Below are positions 50,779-62,207 of a stretch of 64,000 bases of DNA, one piece after another. Below the pieces are notes generated by a model, which had not been told where the DNA came from, searched no databases, and saw only the letters and a program-made list of their open reading frames with translations. Source of the DNA: Neofusicoccum parvum (Eukaryota; Ascomycota; Dothideomycetes; Botryosphaeriales; Botryosphaeriaceae); NCBI GenBank assembly GCA_020912385.1, contig CP087208.1:3391364-3455363 (forward strand), written 5' to 3'. How positions within the stretch are numbered: position 1 is the first letter of the stretch; every line of letters starts with the position of its first letter. A program made the position numbers and the translations under genes.

Positions 50779-53700
50779 AAGCTCCTGTCAAAAAACGCAG
50801 GCAGGAGCTAACAGTGGAGGAAAAGCAGGAAGCACAGAATGAATGGCACAAGCAACAACCTAAATTGGAACAGGATTCACTTCTCACTTCAGTTATGATC
50901 AATAAAGAGACTTTTGGAAAAGCTCTTGCTGATACTGGTTGTGAATTCTACGCTGTAATGAGCCATAAATTCGCTGAACGCTGTAACCTCCCGCGTATTA
51001 AAATCTCACCAAGGACACTAGACGGACTAACACCAACTGGGTGGAAGATCAATGAAGTTGCCTGGGCTGAAGTCGACATTGGGGGCCATCATCAAAAGCG
51101 CATGTTCTTCTATATCGTCCCAAGACTCTCTGGCTGTGATCTTATGCTAGGGAGCCCCTGGATGGTGCAAGAAAAAGCAGTACTTGACCAGAGCGAACGA
51201 ACCATCACCTTCAAGGATACTGGATTGACTGTAAAGCAAGACACTGATCTCCCTAAGTCTCAAGGCAAGCTAATTGGAGCTGCTGCCTTTTGCCACCTTA
51301 TGAGGCTTGGAAAAAAGAAAGGATATCAGATCTTTACAGCCAGCCTCGCGGATATCAACAAGGCCTTACAGGAGAAGCCCCTTATGGATTTCCGAAGCCA
51401 GTTACCTAGCTGGGTAGACCCTAAACGGATCAGTCTATTTGACAAGAAAGAGGCGGAAAAACTCCCACCGCACCGACCTGGAATTGACCATCAAATTGAA
51501 CTGGAAAAGGATACCAACGGCAAGATACCTGATGCCCCATGGGGACCTTTATATAATATGTCTCGTGATGAGCTTCTTGTACTAAGGAAGACTCTTAACG
51601 AGCTACTAGATAAAGGCTTTATCCGTGTAAGCAACTCGCCAGCAGCAGCACCTGTCCTCTTTGTAAAGAAACCTGGAGGAGGCCTTCGTTTCTGCTGTGA
51701 CTACCGGGCTCTTAATCGGATTACAAGAAAGGACCGCTATCCCCTACCACTGATCCAGGAGACACTTAATCGAATTAGTAAGGCCAAGTGGTTTACGAAG
51801 CTCGACGTGAGTGCTGCCTTCCACCGGATACGAATTGCGGAAGGAAGCGAGTGGTTAACAGCATTCCGGACACGCTTTGGGCTCTTTGAATGGTTGGTAA
51901 CACCATTTGGACTAGCAAATGCACCTAGTACTTTCCAACGGTATATCAACTGGACGTTAAGAGATTTCCTAGATGACTTTGTCTCTGCCTACGTCGACGA
52001 CATTCTTATCTTCACGGACGGAACTCGTCGGGAGCACCGAGAAAAAGTAAACAAGGTGTTAGAGAAGCTAGACGCTGCAGGACTACAACTTGATCTAAGG
52101 AAATGCGAATTCGAAGTCCAGTCTACTAAGTACCTTGGGTATATTATTGAGGCTGGAAAAGGCATCCGTATGGATCTAGAGAAGGTCAAGGCAATTCAGG
52201 AGTGGAAGGCACCCACCACGGCTAAAGGAGTACTCGGATTCCTCGGTTTTGCCAACTTTTACCGACGGTTTATCAAGGGCTTCTCTAACCTGGTATCTCC
52301 CCTGGTCTCCCTAACAAGAAAGAACACCGTCTTCCAATGGAGCCAAGAAGCCAATGCCGCATTTGAGAAACTAAAGAAGGCCTTTATTACTGCACCAGTC
52401 CTTATACAATTCGACCCAGAACGAGAAACAATCCTCGCAACGGACTCATCTGGCTACTGCACAGGAGGAGTGCTCCAACAATTTGATAACGACGGCTTTC
52501 TACGACCAGTAGCGTTCTTCTCAAAGAAGAATCTCCCAGCAGAATGCAACTACCCGATCTATGACAAGGAACTACTTGCAGTGGTTAAATGCCTACGTCA
52601 GTGGGATGCTGAACTGAAAGGACTTCATCAGTTTAAGATTCTCACTGATCACAAGAACCTAGAATACTTTACCACAGCAAGAAGGCTTTCTGAAAGGCAG
52701 ATTCGATGGTGGAGAGAGCTTAGCCGCTTCTCCTTTATTATTGAATATACCCCAGGGAAAACCAATGGATTAGCAGACGCATTGACAAGAAGGGACCAAG
52801 ACTTACCTACAACAGATATGGATGAGAGACTCGAACAAAGAACGGCTCAATTACTTCAGTTAATGCCCCACGGATTGGTCCTCAATACTGGATCACCAGA
52901 GGACCCTGAAGAACAAGAATGGAGCAATGAAGATTCACTTCTATCTGAAGAAGCCATGGCAGTCAAACCTCGACAAGCACGACCAGGACAACAAGCACGA
53001 CCAGGACAACAAGCACGAGAACCTCCTTCCCTAGAGGATCAATGGCAAGAGGCACTCCAGCAGGACCAAGTGTTAAGGCAACTCCGAGAAGCAGTACAGC
53101 AAGGGGAAAGAACATTCCCACTGGAGTTTGCTACAAAGTTCAAGGTCTCAATCACTGAGTGCTCACTGGATAACCAAGGAAGCCTCCTCTTCAGGGGTAG
53201 GAAATGGGTACCAGACTCTGAGCCACTGCGAACGAGAATCATTCAAGAGATGCATGACTCCCCCCTCTCAGCGCATCCTGGGCGTATTCAAACAGTCTCT
53301 CTCGTGGCAAGGCATTTCTTCTGGCCAGGATTTGTCAATGATATCCGGAGATTCTGCCGGAACTGTGATGTCTGTGGAAGGACCAAGGTCTGGAGGGATA
53401 GGAAGCAAGGACTACTTAAGCCGTTACCAGTACCAAGCCGTCAATGGAGGGAGGTCTCTATTGACTTCACTGGGCCACTACCATCTAGTAACGGTTGCGA
53501 GATGCTTATGGTAATAACCGACCGCCTAGGGAAAGGAGTAATCCTTGAAGCCTGCCCGAATACCGAAACAGAAACCATTGCAAGGCTATTCATTGGATGC
53601 TTCTACCGGAATCATGGTGTCCCAGCAGCAATCGTATCTGATAGGGGAACGCAATTTGTGAGCCTTCTTTGGCAACGCATTTGTCAACTGCTTAAGATCA

Positions 53701-54533
53701 AGAGACGTATCTCAACGGCCTACCACCCCCAAACGGATGGATCAACGGAAAGAATGAACACTGAAGTGGCAAGGAAACTCGCACTGTTTGTGGATCACTA
53801 CCAACAAGACTGGGCGGACTGGTTACCGGTTGTTCAGCTAGCCCTCAATGGAAGAACGTCAACAACGACTCAGACAAGCCCCTTCTTCCTCTCCCACGGG
53901 TTCCACCTCGAGCCACTGGAACTGCTTGAGGACATTCAACCCAATGACCCCCACAGGGACTCCCCAGCGGCAAGAGCGGAGGCAATTGTAGCCAAGATTA
54001 AAGAAGTCACGGACTGGGCGCAGATGTCCATGGCAGAGGCTCAACAGGAACAAGAGAGGCAAGCCAACCGGCAAAGAAACCCTTCACCTGCGTATAAAGT
54101 AGGTGACAAGGTTTGGCTACACCTACGAAACCTGAAGACGGATAGGCCAAGCAAGAAACTCGATGATAAGGCAGCAAAATTCACTATCATTGAGGTAGTT
54201 GGATCTCACAACTACAAACTGGATATCCCTGGAGCAGTACACAATGTCTTCCACGTAGACCTCCTCCGGCCGGCAGGAATGGACCCACTACCAAGCCAAG
54301 TACAGGACGACTATCAACCCCCACCAGTCCAAGTGGACGGCCAGGACGAATGGGTAGTAGAGGCAATCCTAGGCGAGAGAATGGCAAAAAGACCGGGTCA
54401 ACAAAGGCGCCAATTGCAGTATCAAGTCAAATGGGAAGGGTACGCTCGGCCAACATGGGAACCGGCATCAGCATTGCAGGACACAGCAGCGCTGGACTCC
54501 TACTTAGAGCAAAAGAACCAGCAACGACCATAA
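50751..54533 (+). CDS. pol: Gypsy Pol: PR-RT-RNase H-IN-chromodomain
   Basis: Open from 50751 (no early ATG; -1 relative to gag, so probably made by frameshifting) to TAA 54531-54533, 1260 codons. Numbering from codon 50814: aspartic protease 'ALADTGCEFY' (DTG near 40); reverse transcriptase ('KLDVSAAFHRIRI', 'YVDDILIF' 393-400); RNase H ('LATDSSGYCTGGVL', 'YDKELLAVVKCLRQW', 'ILTDHKNLEYF'); integrase with H-H-C-C finger ('HPGR...H...CRNCDVC'), catalytic D-D-E in 'SIDFTGPL', 'SDRGTQF' and 'DGSTERMN'; C-terminal chromodomain ('EWVVEAILGER', 'YQVKWEGYARPTWEPASAL'). The chromodomain steers integration to modified histones, which fits its insertion in a heterochromatic subtelomere. All catalytic residues I could check are present. 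Confidence 0.95.
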   Translation, partial: DFLPAVGKLKAPVKKRRQELTVEEKQEAQNEWHKQQPKLEQDSLLTSVMINKETFGKALADTGCEFYAVMSHKFAERCNLPRIKISPRTLDGLTPTGWKINEVAWAEVDIGGHHQKRMFFYIVPRLSGCDLMLGSPWMVQEKAVLDQSERTITFKDTGLTVKQDTDLPKSQGKLIGAAAFCHLMRLGKKKGYQIFTASLADINKALQEKPLMDFRSQLPSWVDPKRISLFDKKEAEKLPPHRPGIDHQIELEKDTNGKIPDAPWGPLYNMSRDELLVLRKTLNELLDKGFIRVSNSPAAAPVLFVKKPGGGLRFCCDYRALNRITRKDRYPLPLIQETLNRISKAKWFTKLDVSAAFHRIRIAEGSEWLTAFRTRFGLFEWLVTPFGLANAPSTFQRYINWTLRDFLDDFVSAYVDDILIFTDGTRREHREKVNKVLEKLDAAGLQLDLRKCEFEVQSTKYLGYIIEAGKGIRMDLEKVKAIQEWKAPTTAKGVLGFLGFANFYRRFIKGFSNLVSPLVSLTRKNTVFQWSQEANAAFEKLKKAFITAPVLIQFDPERETILATDSSGYCTGGVLQQFDNDGFLRPVAFFSKKNLPAECNYPIYDKELLAVVKCLRQWDAELKGLHQFKILTDHKNLEYFTTARRLSERQIRWWRELSRFSFIIEYTPGKTNGLADALTRRDQDLPTTDMDERLEQRTAQLLQLMPHGLVLNTGSPEDPEEQEWSNEDSLLSEEAMAVKPRQARPGQQARPGQQAREPPSLEDQWQEALQQDQVLRQLREAVQQGERTFPLEFATKFKVSITECSLDNQGSLLFRGRKWVPDSEPLRTRIIQEMHDSPLSAHPGRIQTVSLVARHFFWPGFVNDIRRFCRNCDVCGRTKVWRDRKQGLLKPLPVPSRQWREVSIDFTGPLPSSNGCEMLMVITDRLGKGVILEACPNTETETIARLFIGCFYRNHGVPAAIVSDRGTQFVSLLWQRICQLLKIKRRISTAYHPQTDGSTERMNTEVARKLALFVDHYQQDWADWLPVVQLALNGRTSTTTQTSPFFLSHGFHLEPLELLEDIQPNDPHRDSPAARAEAIVAKIKEVTDWAQMSMAEAQQEQERQANRQRNPSPAYKVGDKVWLHLRNLKTDRPSKKLDDKAAKFTIIEVVGSHNYKLDIPGAVHNVFHVDLLRPAGMDPLPSQVQDDYQPPPVQVDGQDEWVVEAILGERMAKRPGQQRRQLQYQVKWEGYARPTWEPASALQDTAALDSYLEQKNQQRP

Positions 54534-54801
54534 GAACTCTAGTACTAAAATTAGACTGGTAGGTAACTGAACGAGAACTGGCAGTGAGCAAAAGACAAGC
54601 GGTTTGGCCCGGCCGAAGCCGAGCCCGATCCAGGTGACATTGATCCTTCCTGTCACCAGGCAGCGAACTGCGAGACAACAGTACTAGGTCACCTGGTCGG
54701 GCATTACAGACCACTGGACGGAATCCGCCAGTGCCGGAGAACCCTCTTCCTGTCAACAGACAGGCCCTCAATTCGACAGCCAGTCGACAAGCCTGTAACA
54801 G
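54534..54801. other. Gypsy 3' flank, truncated
   Basis: Non-coding sequence downstream of pol, up to the CCTAACC start of module 2. No polypurine tract followed by TGTTAG (the LTR start) is seen, so the break lies upstream of the 3' LTR. Confidence 0.7.
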
Positions 54802-54817
54802 CCTAACCGAAAGACGC

Positions 54818-54843
54818 AAATCCAGCGCGACCGCGCTGGATTT
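54818..54843. repeat. Perfect hairpin at TLH module 2 start
   Basis: Identical to 42119-42144 (12-bp arms, AC loop). Confidence 0.95.
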
Positions 54844-55221
54844 AGATTGTGTGGGAAAGAATCGTCGGGTGGGCTGGACGCGCACCGCACTGGATTTACC
54901 GCACTGGATTTGGAGCGAGGTGCTCGGATCGAGTCTACACTCGGTCAGATTTCCAAGCGTGGCTCTGCGACCACTTTTTATATGAGCCACCTTAAAATCC
55001 GACCGCTGCGTCGTGAGAAAACCAGCCACTTGGGGTAAGAGTAGGGTTAGGGTTGAGGTTTTTTGATGGGGTAAGGGTGATCCGTGCGGCGGCGGCGGCA
55101 GCAGCGTAGCAGCAGTAGTAGTAGTAGTAGTAGTAGCATTTACGAGCTTTCTTACACCAGCACTATTCTCTCTCCAGCAACTTTCAGCATCGGCCAGGCA
55201 AAATACTAACTAGCGCACCAA

Positions 55222-58200
55222 ATGGCGACAGCTTACTTTCATCACCAGGCGGAATACCGGCTCGTGATCTGCAGGGAGTGCCGGCACGCGGTCTGGCCGG
55301 ACCAGGTGGAAGGCCACTTGCAGGGGAAACACCACCGGATGGGCCGGAAGCAGGCGGAACTCATCAGCGGCGAGGTCAGCGGAGGATGGCACGGCTTGAT
55401 CATGTTTCCCAGCGAGCTAGAGGTGCCGGCCCGGGTGGAGCGGCCCGTCGCCGAGCTCCCACTGTTCGAAGATGGACTGCTGTGCCAGAAGGACCCCGGC
55501 AACTGCCGGTATATCTGCAGGGACACCAAGGGGGATAAGATGACGATGAAGAAGCACTAGCGCGTCGAGCATGGATGGTCAGTTGGAGGGGGAAGCAGAG
55601 GCCGGCTGAGTAGGAGGACTGAAGAAGGGTTGGACAAGAGGCTTCAAGAAGCGGTGAAACAGGTCCGCTGCCAGCGCTTCTTCCCCACCTTCCACGGCTC
55701 GCAGTACTTTGAAGTGTGCCAGCCAGAAGAAGCGCAGGAAGAGCGGGAAGAGCAGGAAGAGCAGGTAGACCCAGGCCAGCAGGGCGGAGAGCAGCTGTGG
55801 CAGCAGGCGTGGAACAAGGCGAACCGGAACTGGGAGGAGCTGGAGAAGCGGGCGCGGGCCACCATCGAGGACGGGGAGAAGGACGAGGTCAGCCCGTGGC
55901 TGGACAGGACGCAGTGGCTGCCGTATCTGGCGCGGCTGGACCGCGACGATCTGCTAGCGTCGGTTGAGGAGCCCAACGCCAACCCGGACAGGCCAGAGGA
56001 GGAGGAGGAGCCGGTGGCGGCGGCCATCTGGAAAGCCATGGACGACGTTGCGCGCATCGGCCAGCAGGCGGTAACCCAGCAGGTCGGCATATTCATCCGC
56101 ATGGAGCTGATGAGGACGGAGAAGCACCAGAACCGGTACCACCCGCTGCAGCCGTACATGGAGGAAAACGCGGTCGCGGACAGGTCGAGGGCGTGGAAGC
56201 AGGTGCTGATGTTCTTCGTCAGGACGCAGCAGCAGCGGCAGCAGCAGCAGGGGCAGCAGCAGGAAGAGCATGACTGGAGAAGGCCAGAGTACAGGTTCAC
56301 CCGCAGGCAGTCCAGGGCGTTCACTAGGCTGATGGAGGAGGCGGAGCAAGCTGCAAAGCAAGAAGAAGGGGGAGGAAGAGATGAAGGAAGCGAGGAAGAA
56401 GAGGGAGGAAGAAGTGATAATGATGATAATGAAGAAGAAGGAGCTGATTCAGAAGAGCAGCAGCAGCAGCAGCTGCCACCAAAGCTGTCCGGGATCCAGA
56501 AGGCGTGCTTGGACTTTTGCATTGAACTGCTGAACCAGAGGATCACGCAGCGCGAGTACGACAGCGCTCTGGTCTGCGCTCTGGCGGTGCAGGGGGTCAC
56601 GCCCACCGGCTGGAGGGAGCCGGGTCTGTACACTGCGATTCTGTCGGCCATCATCAAGGTGGGGCGCTTCATGGTGGTGCAGAAGGCGCTGGAGATGGTG
56701 GGTCCAGCAGCAGCAGCAGCAGCAGCAGAAGGGGAGGAGGATGGTGGGGAGGAGTTCAGCAGTGGGGGCAGCGCATGGGACTTTGAGGAGGAGGAGGAGG
56801 AGGAGGAGGAGGAGGAGGAGGAGGAGGAGGAGGAGGAGGAGGAGGAGGAGGACGGCGCTGGCGGTTATGGTGGAGGCGATGCTGGCAGCAGCAGTAGCAG
56901 CAGCCGCAGCCAGGGCGGCAGGAGCAGCAGCAGCAGCCAGGGCAGCAGGAGCAGCGCCGGCCAGGGCAGCGCCGGCCAGGGCAGCGCCGGCCAGAGCAGC
57001 AGTGGCCAGGACAGCAGCAGGAACAGCGGCCAGGGCAGCGCCAGGGACAGCAGTGGGCGCAGCGGGCGCAGCCAGGGCGGCAGGAGCAGCAGCAGCCAGA
57101 GCAGCGCCGGCCAGAGCAGCAGTGGCCAGGACAGCGCCAGCAGCAGGACCAGCAGCGGCCAGGGCAGCAGCAGGAACAGCGGCCAGGGCAGCGCCAGGGA
57201 CAGCAGTGGGCGCAGCAAGCGCAGCCAGCGCAGCCAGCGCAGCCAGCGCAGCCAGATGAAGATGAGCTGCTTGGAGCTGGTGACCAAGATGATGGACAGC
57301 TTCATGATCCGAGGCAGCCACAGTCCCATGCAGTGGATACTGGATCTGCGCACTTATGGGATGAAGATCCACTACAACACCACCACCAAGGGCCATGTGG
57401 GATGGAATGGGCGGGAGCAGCTGCTGTACCAGGGCATCCAGTTCACCATGGCCAAGTTCAGGGGCATGGTGCACGGCTTGCTGAACGACAGTCGCCAGCT
57501 GCTGCTCCAGGAGCTGCTGTTTGGCGGCCACAGCAGCCACAAGAAAGAGCATGGGGAAATGGACGTGCCAGCAGTGCCGTGGCATTCCATCAGGGACAAC
57601 CCAGCCGAGGAGCGCAGAGGGTGGAGCTTTCTGCGGGACCAGCGCACCAGGCTGCTAGCAGACGGGAACACTTGGCTGTTCAACAGGATCATAGGAATCA
57701 CTGCTGTAAGGAAGAGGTTCACCAGGAAAAACACGAGCTCAGGCATCAGCAGGCAGGCGGTGGATGCATATGCAGCGCAGGTGGCCGAGTTTAGGGAGAA
57801 GCTGCTGCTGCTGATGCACATCACCGGTGGGCAGCCGGCGAGAGGGCCGGAGATTCTCAGCATCAGGCACAGCAACACGGCCAAGGGAGGGCACCGCAAC
57901 ATCTTCGTGGAGGACGGGCTAGTCGTGTTCGTCACGCGCTACCACAAGGGCTACGCCATGTCCGGGGATGTCAAGGTGATCCACAGGTATCTGCCCAGGG
58001 AGGTGGGGGAGCTGGTGGTGTGGTATCTGTGGCTAGTCTTGCCATTCCACCAGCGCATGCTGGCAGCGGTGCGAGGTGGGAGCCAGCAGATCTCGGCCCA
58101 CATGTGGCCGGCGGAGGCGGGGGAGAAGAGGTGGACGACGGAGCGCATGAGGGAGGCGATGAAGAAGGAGAGCAGGATCGGCTTAGGCCAGGAGCTGACG

Positions 58201-60852
58201 GTCAGAGCGTACAGGGACGTCGCCATCGGCATCAGCAGGCGGTTCATGCGCGGCTCCAGCGCGTTCAGGGTAGATGAGGAGGGGGGAGGAGAGAATGGGA
58301 ATGAGCAGGAGCAGCAGCAGCAGATGGAGGTGGAGGGAGAAGACCGGGCAGCAGCAGCCATTGCAGACGCCTAGGCAGGACACACATCCCACACCGCGGG
58401 CTTGATCTACGCGCGTGGGATGATGGAGCAGGCGGGCGTGGTGGCGGAGAAGAGGCTGCTGTTCCGCGCTTCCAGCACCGACTAGCACCGCTTCTTAGGC
58501 TTCTAGTCGGCATTTAAAAGCCAGGAACCGGCTTCTAGGAAGAGAAAGCGCTGCCCGTTTGAGGACGACGCGGACGAGGAGCGGCTAGACCGCTGGGCGA
58601 GGCTGAAGAGGGCCAACGCGAAGGAGCAGCTGCAAAGGTTGATGGGAAAGAAAGCCGAGTTCCGCAGCGTCTAGGAAGAGGCAGTGACCGCCATCTAGGC
58701 TGGAGTGAGCCCGGTGGTGGCAGTGATGCCAACCGGAGCTGGGAAAAGCATCTTGTTCATGCTGCCAGCTTGGACGGAGCCAGGAGGAACGACGGTAGTG
58801 GTAGTACCACTCATCGCGCTGCGAGCGGACATGAAAGAGCGCTGCAGCAAGCTGGGCATTAGCTGTGCAGAATAGGAGGCGAGGCGGCCACCAGACGCGG
58901 AGTCCATCGTGCTGGTCACGCCAGAGGCAGCACTGAGCGACGAGTTCATGACGTTTTTAAACCGGCTCAGGGCGATGAGGCAGCTGGACAGGATCATCAT
59001 CGACGAGTGCCACGTGGTGCTGAACGACCAGGTGGACTTCCGTAAGCAGCTGCAGCAGCTGGGGAAGCTTATGGCGGCAGAAACGCAGATGGTTCTGCTC
59101 ACAGCAACGCTACCACCCAGCAAAGAGGCTGAGCTGTGGCGCAGGATGGGCTGGACTGCGGCCGAGGTGGTGGTGTTCAGGGCGGTTACTACCCGCAGAA
59201 ACATCAGCTACCAGGTGGTGGGGGTGGAGTTGGAGGTGGAGGTGGAGAATGGAGGAGGGAGAGGAGGGAGAGGAGGGAGAGGAGGGGGAGGAGGGGGAGG
59301 AGGGAGAGGGGGAGGATGGCGAGGAAGACAAGGAGGGAAGGAGGCGCAGAATAGGAAAATAGAAGAGATGGTGGAAGAGGAACTACAGGCAACGGTAGAA
59401 GGAAAGGTGGTCATCTACTGCAACACAGTGACCAGGGTGAAGAGCTTGGTGGACGCAGGGCTGTTCCAGTGCGAGGCATTTTACAGCAAGATATCAGAAG
59501 CTAGGAAGAAGGAGGTGCTAGAGGACTTCAAGGCGGGAGTGGTGCGTGTAGTGGTGGCCACCAGCGCGCTGGGCATGGGGATTGACATTCCAGGCATCAG
59601 GCTCATCATCCACACGGATGAGCCGCGGGATTTTCTGGACTACGCGCAGGAGAGCGGCAGGGCGGGAAGGGATGGACTGGCCAGCAGAGCAGTGATGGTT
59701 CAGGGGGGGGAGAAGAGCGATGACCGGCTGGTAAGGCAGTATCTAGATGGGGGACTGTGTAGGAGAACGGTGATGGACGAGTTTTTAGATGGTAGTTTTA
59801 GGCGGATAGAATGCAGGCAGGAGGAGGGGGAAGAAAAGTGTGATTTTTGTAGAAGGAGCAGGGAGTCTAGGCGAGAGATCACGGATGATGATAATAATGA
59901 TAATAATGAGGAGGAGGAGGTAGAGGAGGTAGATGAGGTGGAAGAGGTAGATGAGGTGGAAGAGGTAGACAGGGAGGTAGAGGAAGAACAGAGGGTAGAC
60001 CAGTACCAGCAGCGGCAGCAGGGGCAGCAGTGGAGGGAGCAGCAGCAAAGAGAGCAGCAGTAGAGGATGCGGCAGCAGGAAAATCAGCAGCAAAGAGAGC
60101 AGCAGCAGAGGATACGACAGCAGCAAAGAGAGAAGCAGCAGGAAAATCAGCGGGAAAGTCGGCAGGAAAGTCAGCAGGAAAGACAGCAGGAGGAAGAGCA
60201 GAATGCGCAACAAAGAGAATCAGACAGGCAGGAGTTTTAAAGGCAGCAGCAGCAGCAGGTAGGAATAAGGGCAAGGCAGGCCAGGCAGACACAACAGGTG
60301 TATGCAGATGCAGAACTACTTCAGAGAAAGCTGCAGAGGTGGAAGGGGGTATGTTTAGTATGTAAGGCAGCAGGTAGGGAAGACCAGCACAGCGTCAGCC
60401 ACTGTCCAACAGAGCGGGGTAGGCAGGCGGATGGGGAGAGGCGCGAGATGCAGGGAAGAATCAGGTTTGAGAGGTACTCGGGCTGCTTTCGCTGCGGGGT
60501 ACCACAGGCAATCTGCAATAGATGGGAGAGTAATGGTAGGCAGGGGTGGCGGTAGGTTCAGGGCAGCGAGTACCAGTTCTTCGGGGTGATAATTGGTATA
60601 TTATACGGGATCAAGCACGGGTATAAGACGGTGTGGAAGAGGTGGTTATTACGGCTAGGAGAGGAAGTAGTAGGAGCGGGAGTAGCGGCGGCGGCGGTAG
60701 AGGATAGAGATGAAGATAAAGATAGACTGCTAGGATATCTTAGACAGGTATGGAGGAAGGACGAGCTCGAGAGTAATAACTTGGCTCGGGAGTTTTTATG
60801 GCTGATAGGAAGGGTGGAGAGCTTAATAGAGGAGAGAGGAGTAGGGAGATAA
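55222..60852 (+). pseudogene. TLH: TLH copy 2: RecQ helicase gene with ten stops
   Basis: Same architecture as the intact copy and a single continuous frame, with stops at 55558, 58372, 58483, 58504, 58672, 58696, 58873, 60061, 60238 and 60553. Compared with copy 1, seven are Gln codons (CAG or CAA to TAG or TAA) and three are Trp (TGG to TAG). Every one is a C-to-T change at CpA on one strand or the other. The longest open piece is 55630-58374 (914 codons), ending just before the recombinase-like His/Tyr box. The helicase core is open again at 58909-60063 but starts after the Walker A motif. Not functional as a full protein. Confidence 0.9.
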
Positions 60853-61727
60853 TAAAGCTAATAGATAGATAGGGCTAGCTAGTAGGTAGAGCTAGTAAGA
60901 TGGAACTAATAGAGGAGTAATAGTTGAAAAGAGTGGGAATAAACAAGAAAGATAGATTTTTAGGAATAATAATAACTGGATGTACTATATGAGTAGAATT
61001 AAATGGAATTGAATACAGATATAAAGTGATATATAAAAGAGGTGAAAGATGGATTTAAAAGAACTAGAACTAGAATTAAAGCTAGGACTAGAATTAAAAC
61101 TAGAGTTGAAACTAGAGGTAGAACTAGAATTAAAACTTGAATTAAAACTAGAAGTAGAAGTAGAATTAGAAGAACTAGAAGAACTAGAAGAACTAGAAGA
61201 ACTAGAAGAACTAGAAGAACTAGAAGAACTAGAAGAACTAGAAGAACTAGAAGAACTAGAAGAACTAGAAGAATTAAAAAAAACAAAAAAAAAAAAATAA
61301 AAAAAAACTAGAAGGACTAGAAGAAGTAGAACTAGAATTAAAAGAACTAGAAGAACTAAAAGAATTAAAAAAGAATTAGAAGGACTAAAACTAAAACTAG
61401 AATTAGAAATTAAGACTAGAACTAGAGGTAGAACTAAAGGAACTAGAAGAACTAGAAGAATTAAAAAAGAAAAAAAAAAAAAAAAAAAAAAAAAACTAGA
61501 AGGAACTAGAAGAAGTAGAACTAGAATTAGAAGAACTAGAACTAAAACTAGAATTAGAAACTAAGACTAGAACTAGAACTAGAACTAGAACTAGAACTAG
61601 AACTAGAACTAGAACTAGAACTAGAGTTAAAACTAGAGGTAGAACTAAAACTAGAACTAAAAGAACTAGAAGAAGAATAATAGATTTAAAAGTAGAGAGT
61701 AATAATTTAATATAGGAGTTTTTAACA
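60853..61727 (+). repeat. Purine-rich satellite after TLH copy 2
   Basis: A base-for-base counterpart of 48205-49080, with only a few changes in A-tract length and arrangement. Confidence 0.9.
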
Positions 61728-61858
61728 GTTAGTAAGAGTAGGGTGAGGGATAGTAATTTTGAGTAGGATGAGGGTTAGCAATTTTAAGTAGGGTAAGGGT
61801 TAGTAATTTTGAGTAGGGTGAGGGTTAGTAATTTTGAGTAGAGTGAGGGTGATGTATA
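61728..61858 (+). repeat. Telomere-adjacent repeat, block 2 (internal)
   Basis: The same units as 49081-49207. Here the sequence passes directly into the third TLH fragment instead of a retroelement. Confidence 0.85.
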
Positions 61859-62175
61859 TAGTGGTAGTGGTGGTAGTGGCGGTGGCAGCAGTGGCGGCAG
61901 CAGCGGCAGCAGCAGTAGTAGTAGTAGCCAGGATAGTAGTAGGACTAGCAGCAGCTTAGGGCAACGATGGTAGTAGTAGCAGCTAGGATAGCAGCAGGAC
62001 TAGTAGTAGAGGAAGCACTAGCAGCAGTAATAGCAAAGGGAGTAGGAGAGGATGTAGCAGAGGGAGCAGCAGCAACTACAGTAGGAAAGGGAGTAGGAGA
62101 GGACGTAGTAGAGGGAGTAGCAGAGGGAGCAGTAGAGGGAGCACCAGTAGCAGTAGCAGCAGAGGGAGCACTACT

Positions 62176-62207
<32 letters not shown>

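Larger units (their letters stand above)
49208..54801 (+). mobile_element. Gypsy chromovirus, 3' LTR missing
   Basis: A Ty3/Gypsy-type element with 5' LTR (49208-49391), leader, gag, pol with chromodomain, and 268 bases of 3' flank. It inserted in the telomere-adjacent repeat of module 1, at 'gatgtata'. No sequence matching the 5' LTR occurs before 54802, where TLH module 2 starts, so the 3' LTR and one target duplication were lost at that junction. Coding regions are intact with no RIP signs. Confidence 0.85.
54802..61858 (+). mobile_element. TLH module 2 (RIP-damaged copy)
   Basis: 7057 bases colinear with module 1 from CCTAACC to 'gatgtata'. Differences are microsatellite length, small indels in low-complexity coding tracts, and many transitions in the first 4.5 kb. 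The last 2.5 kb (59350 onward) is almost identical, including non-coding satellite. Confidence 0.85.

Noticed and set aside
56449..57585. 378-codon minus-strand ORF in TLH copy 2
   Set aside because: Leu/Ala runs are the complement of CAG/AGC repeats; shadow frame.
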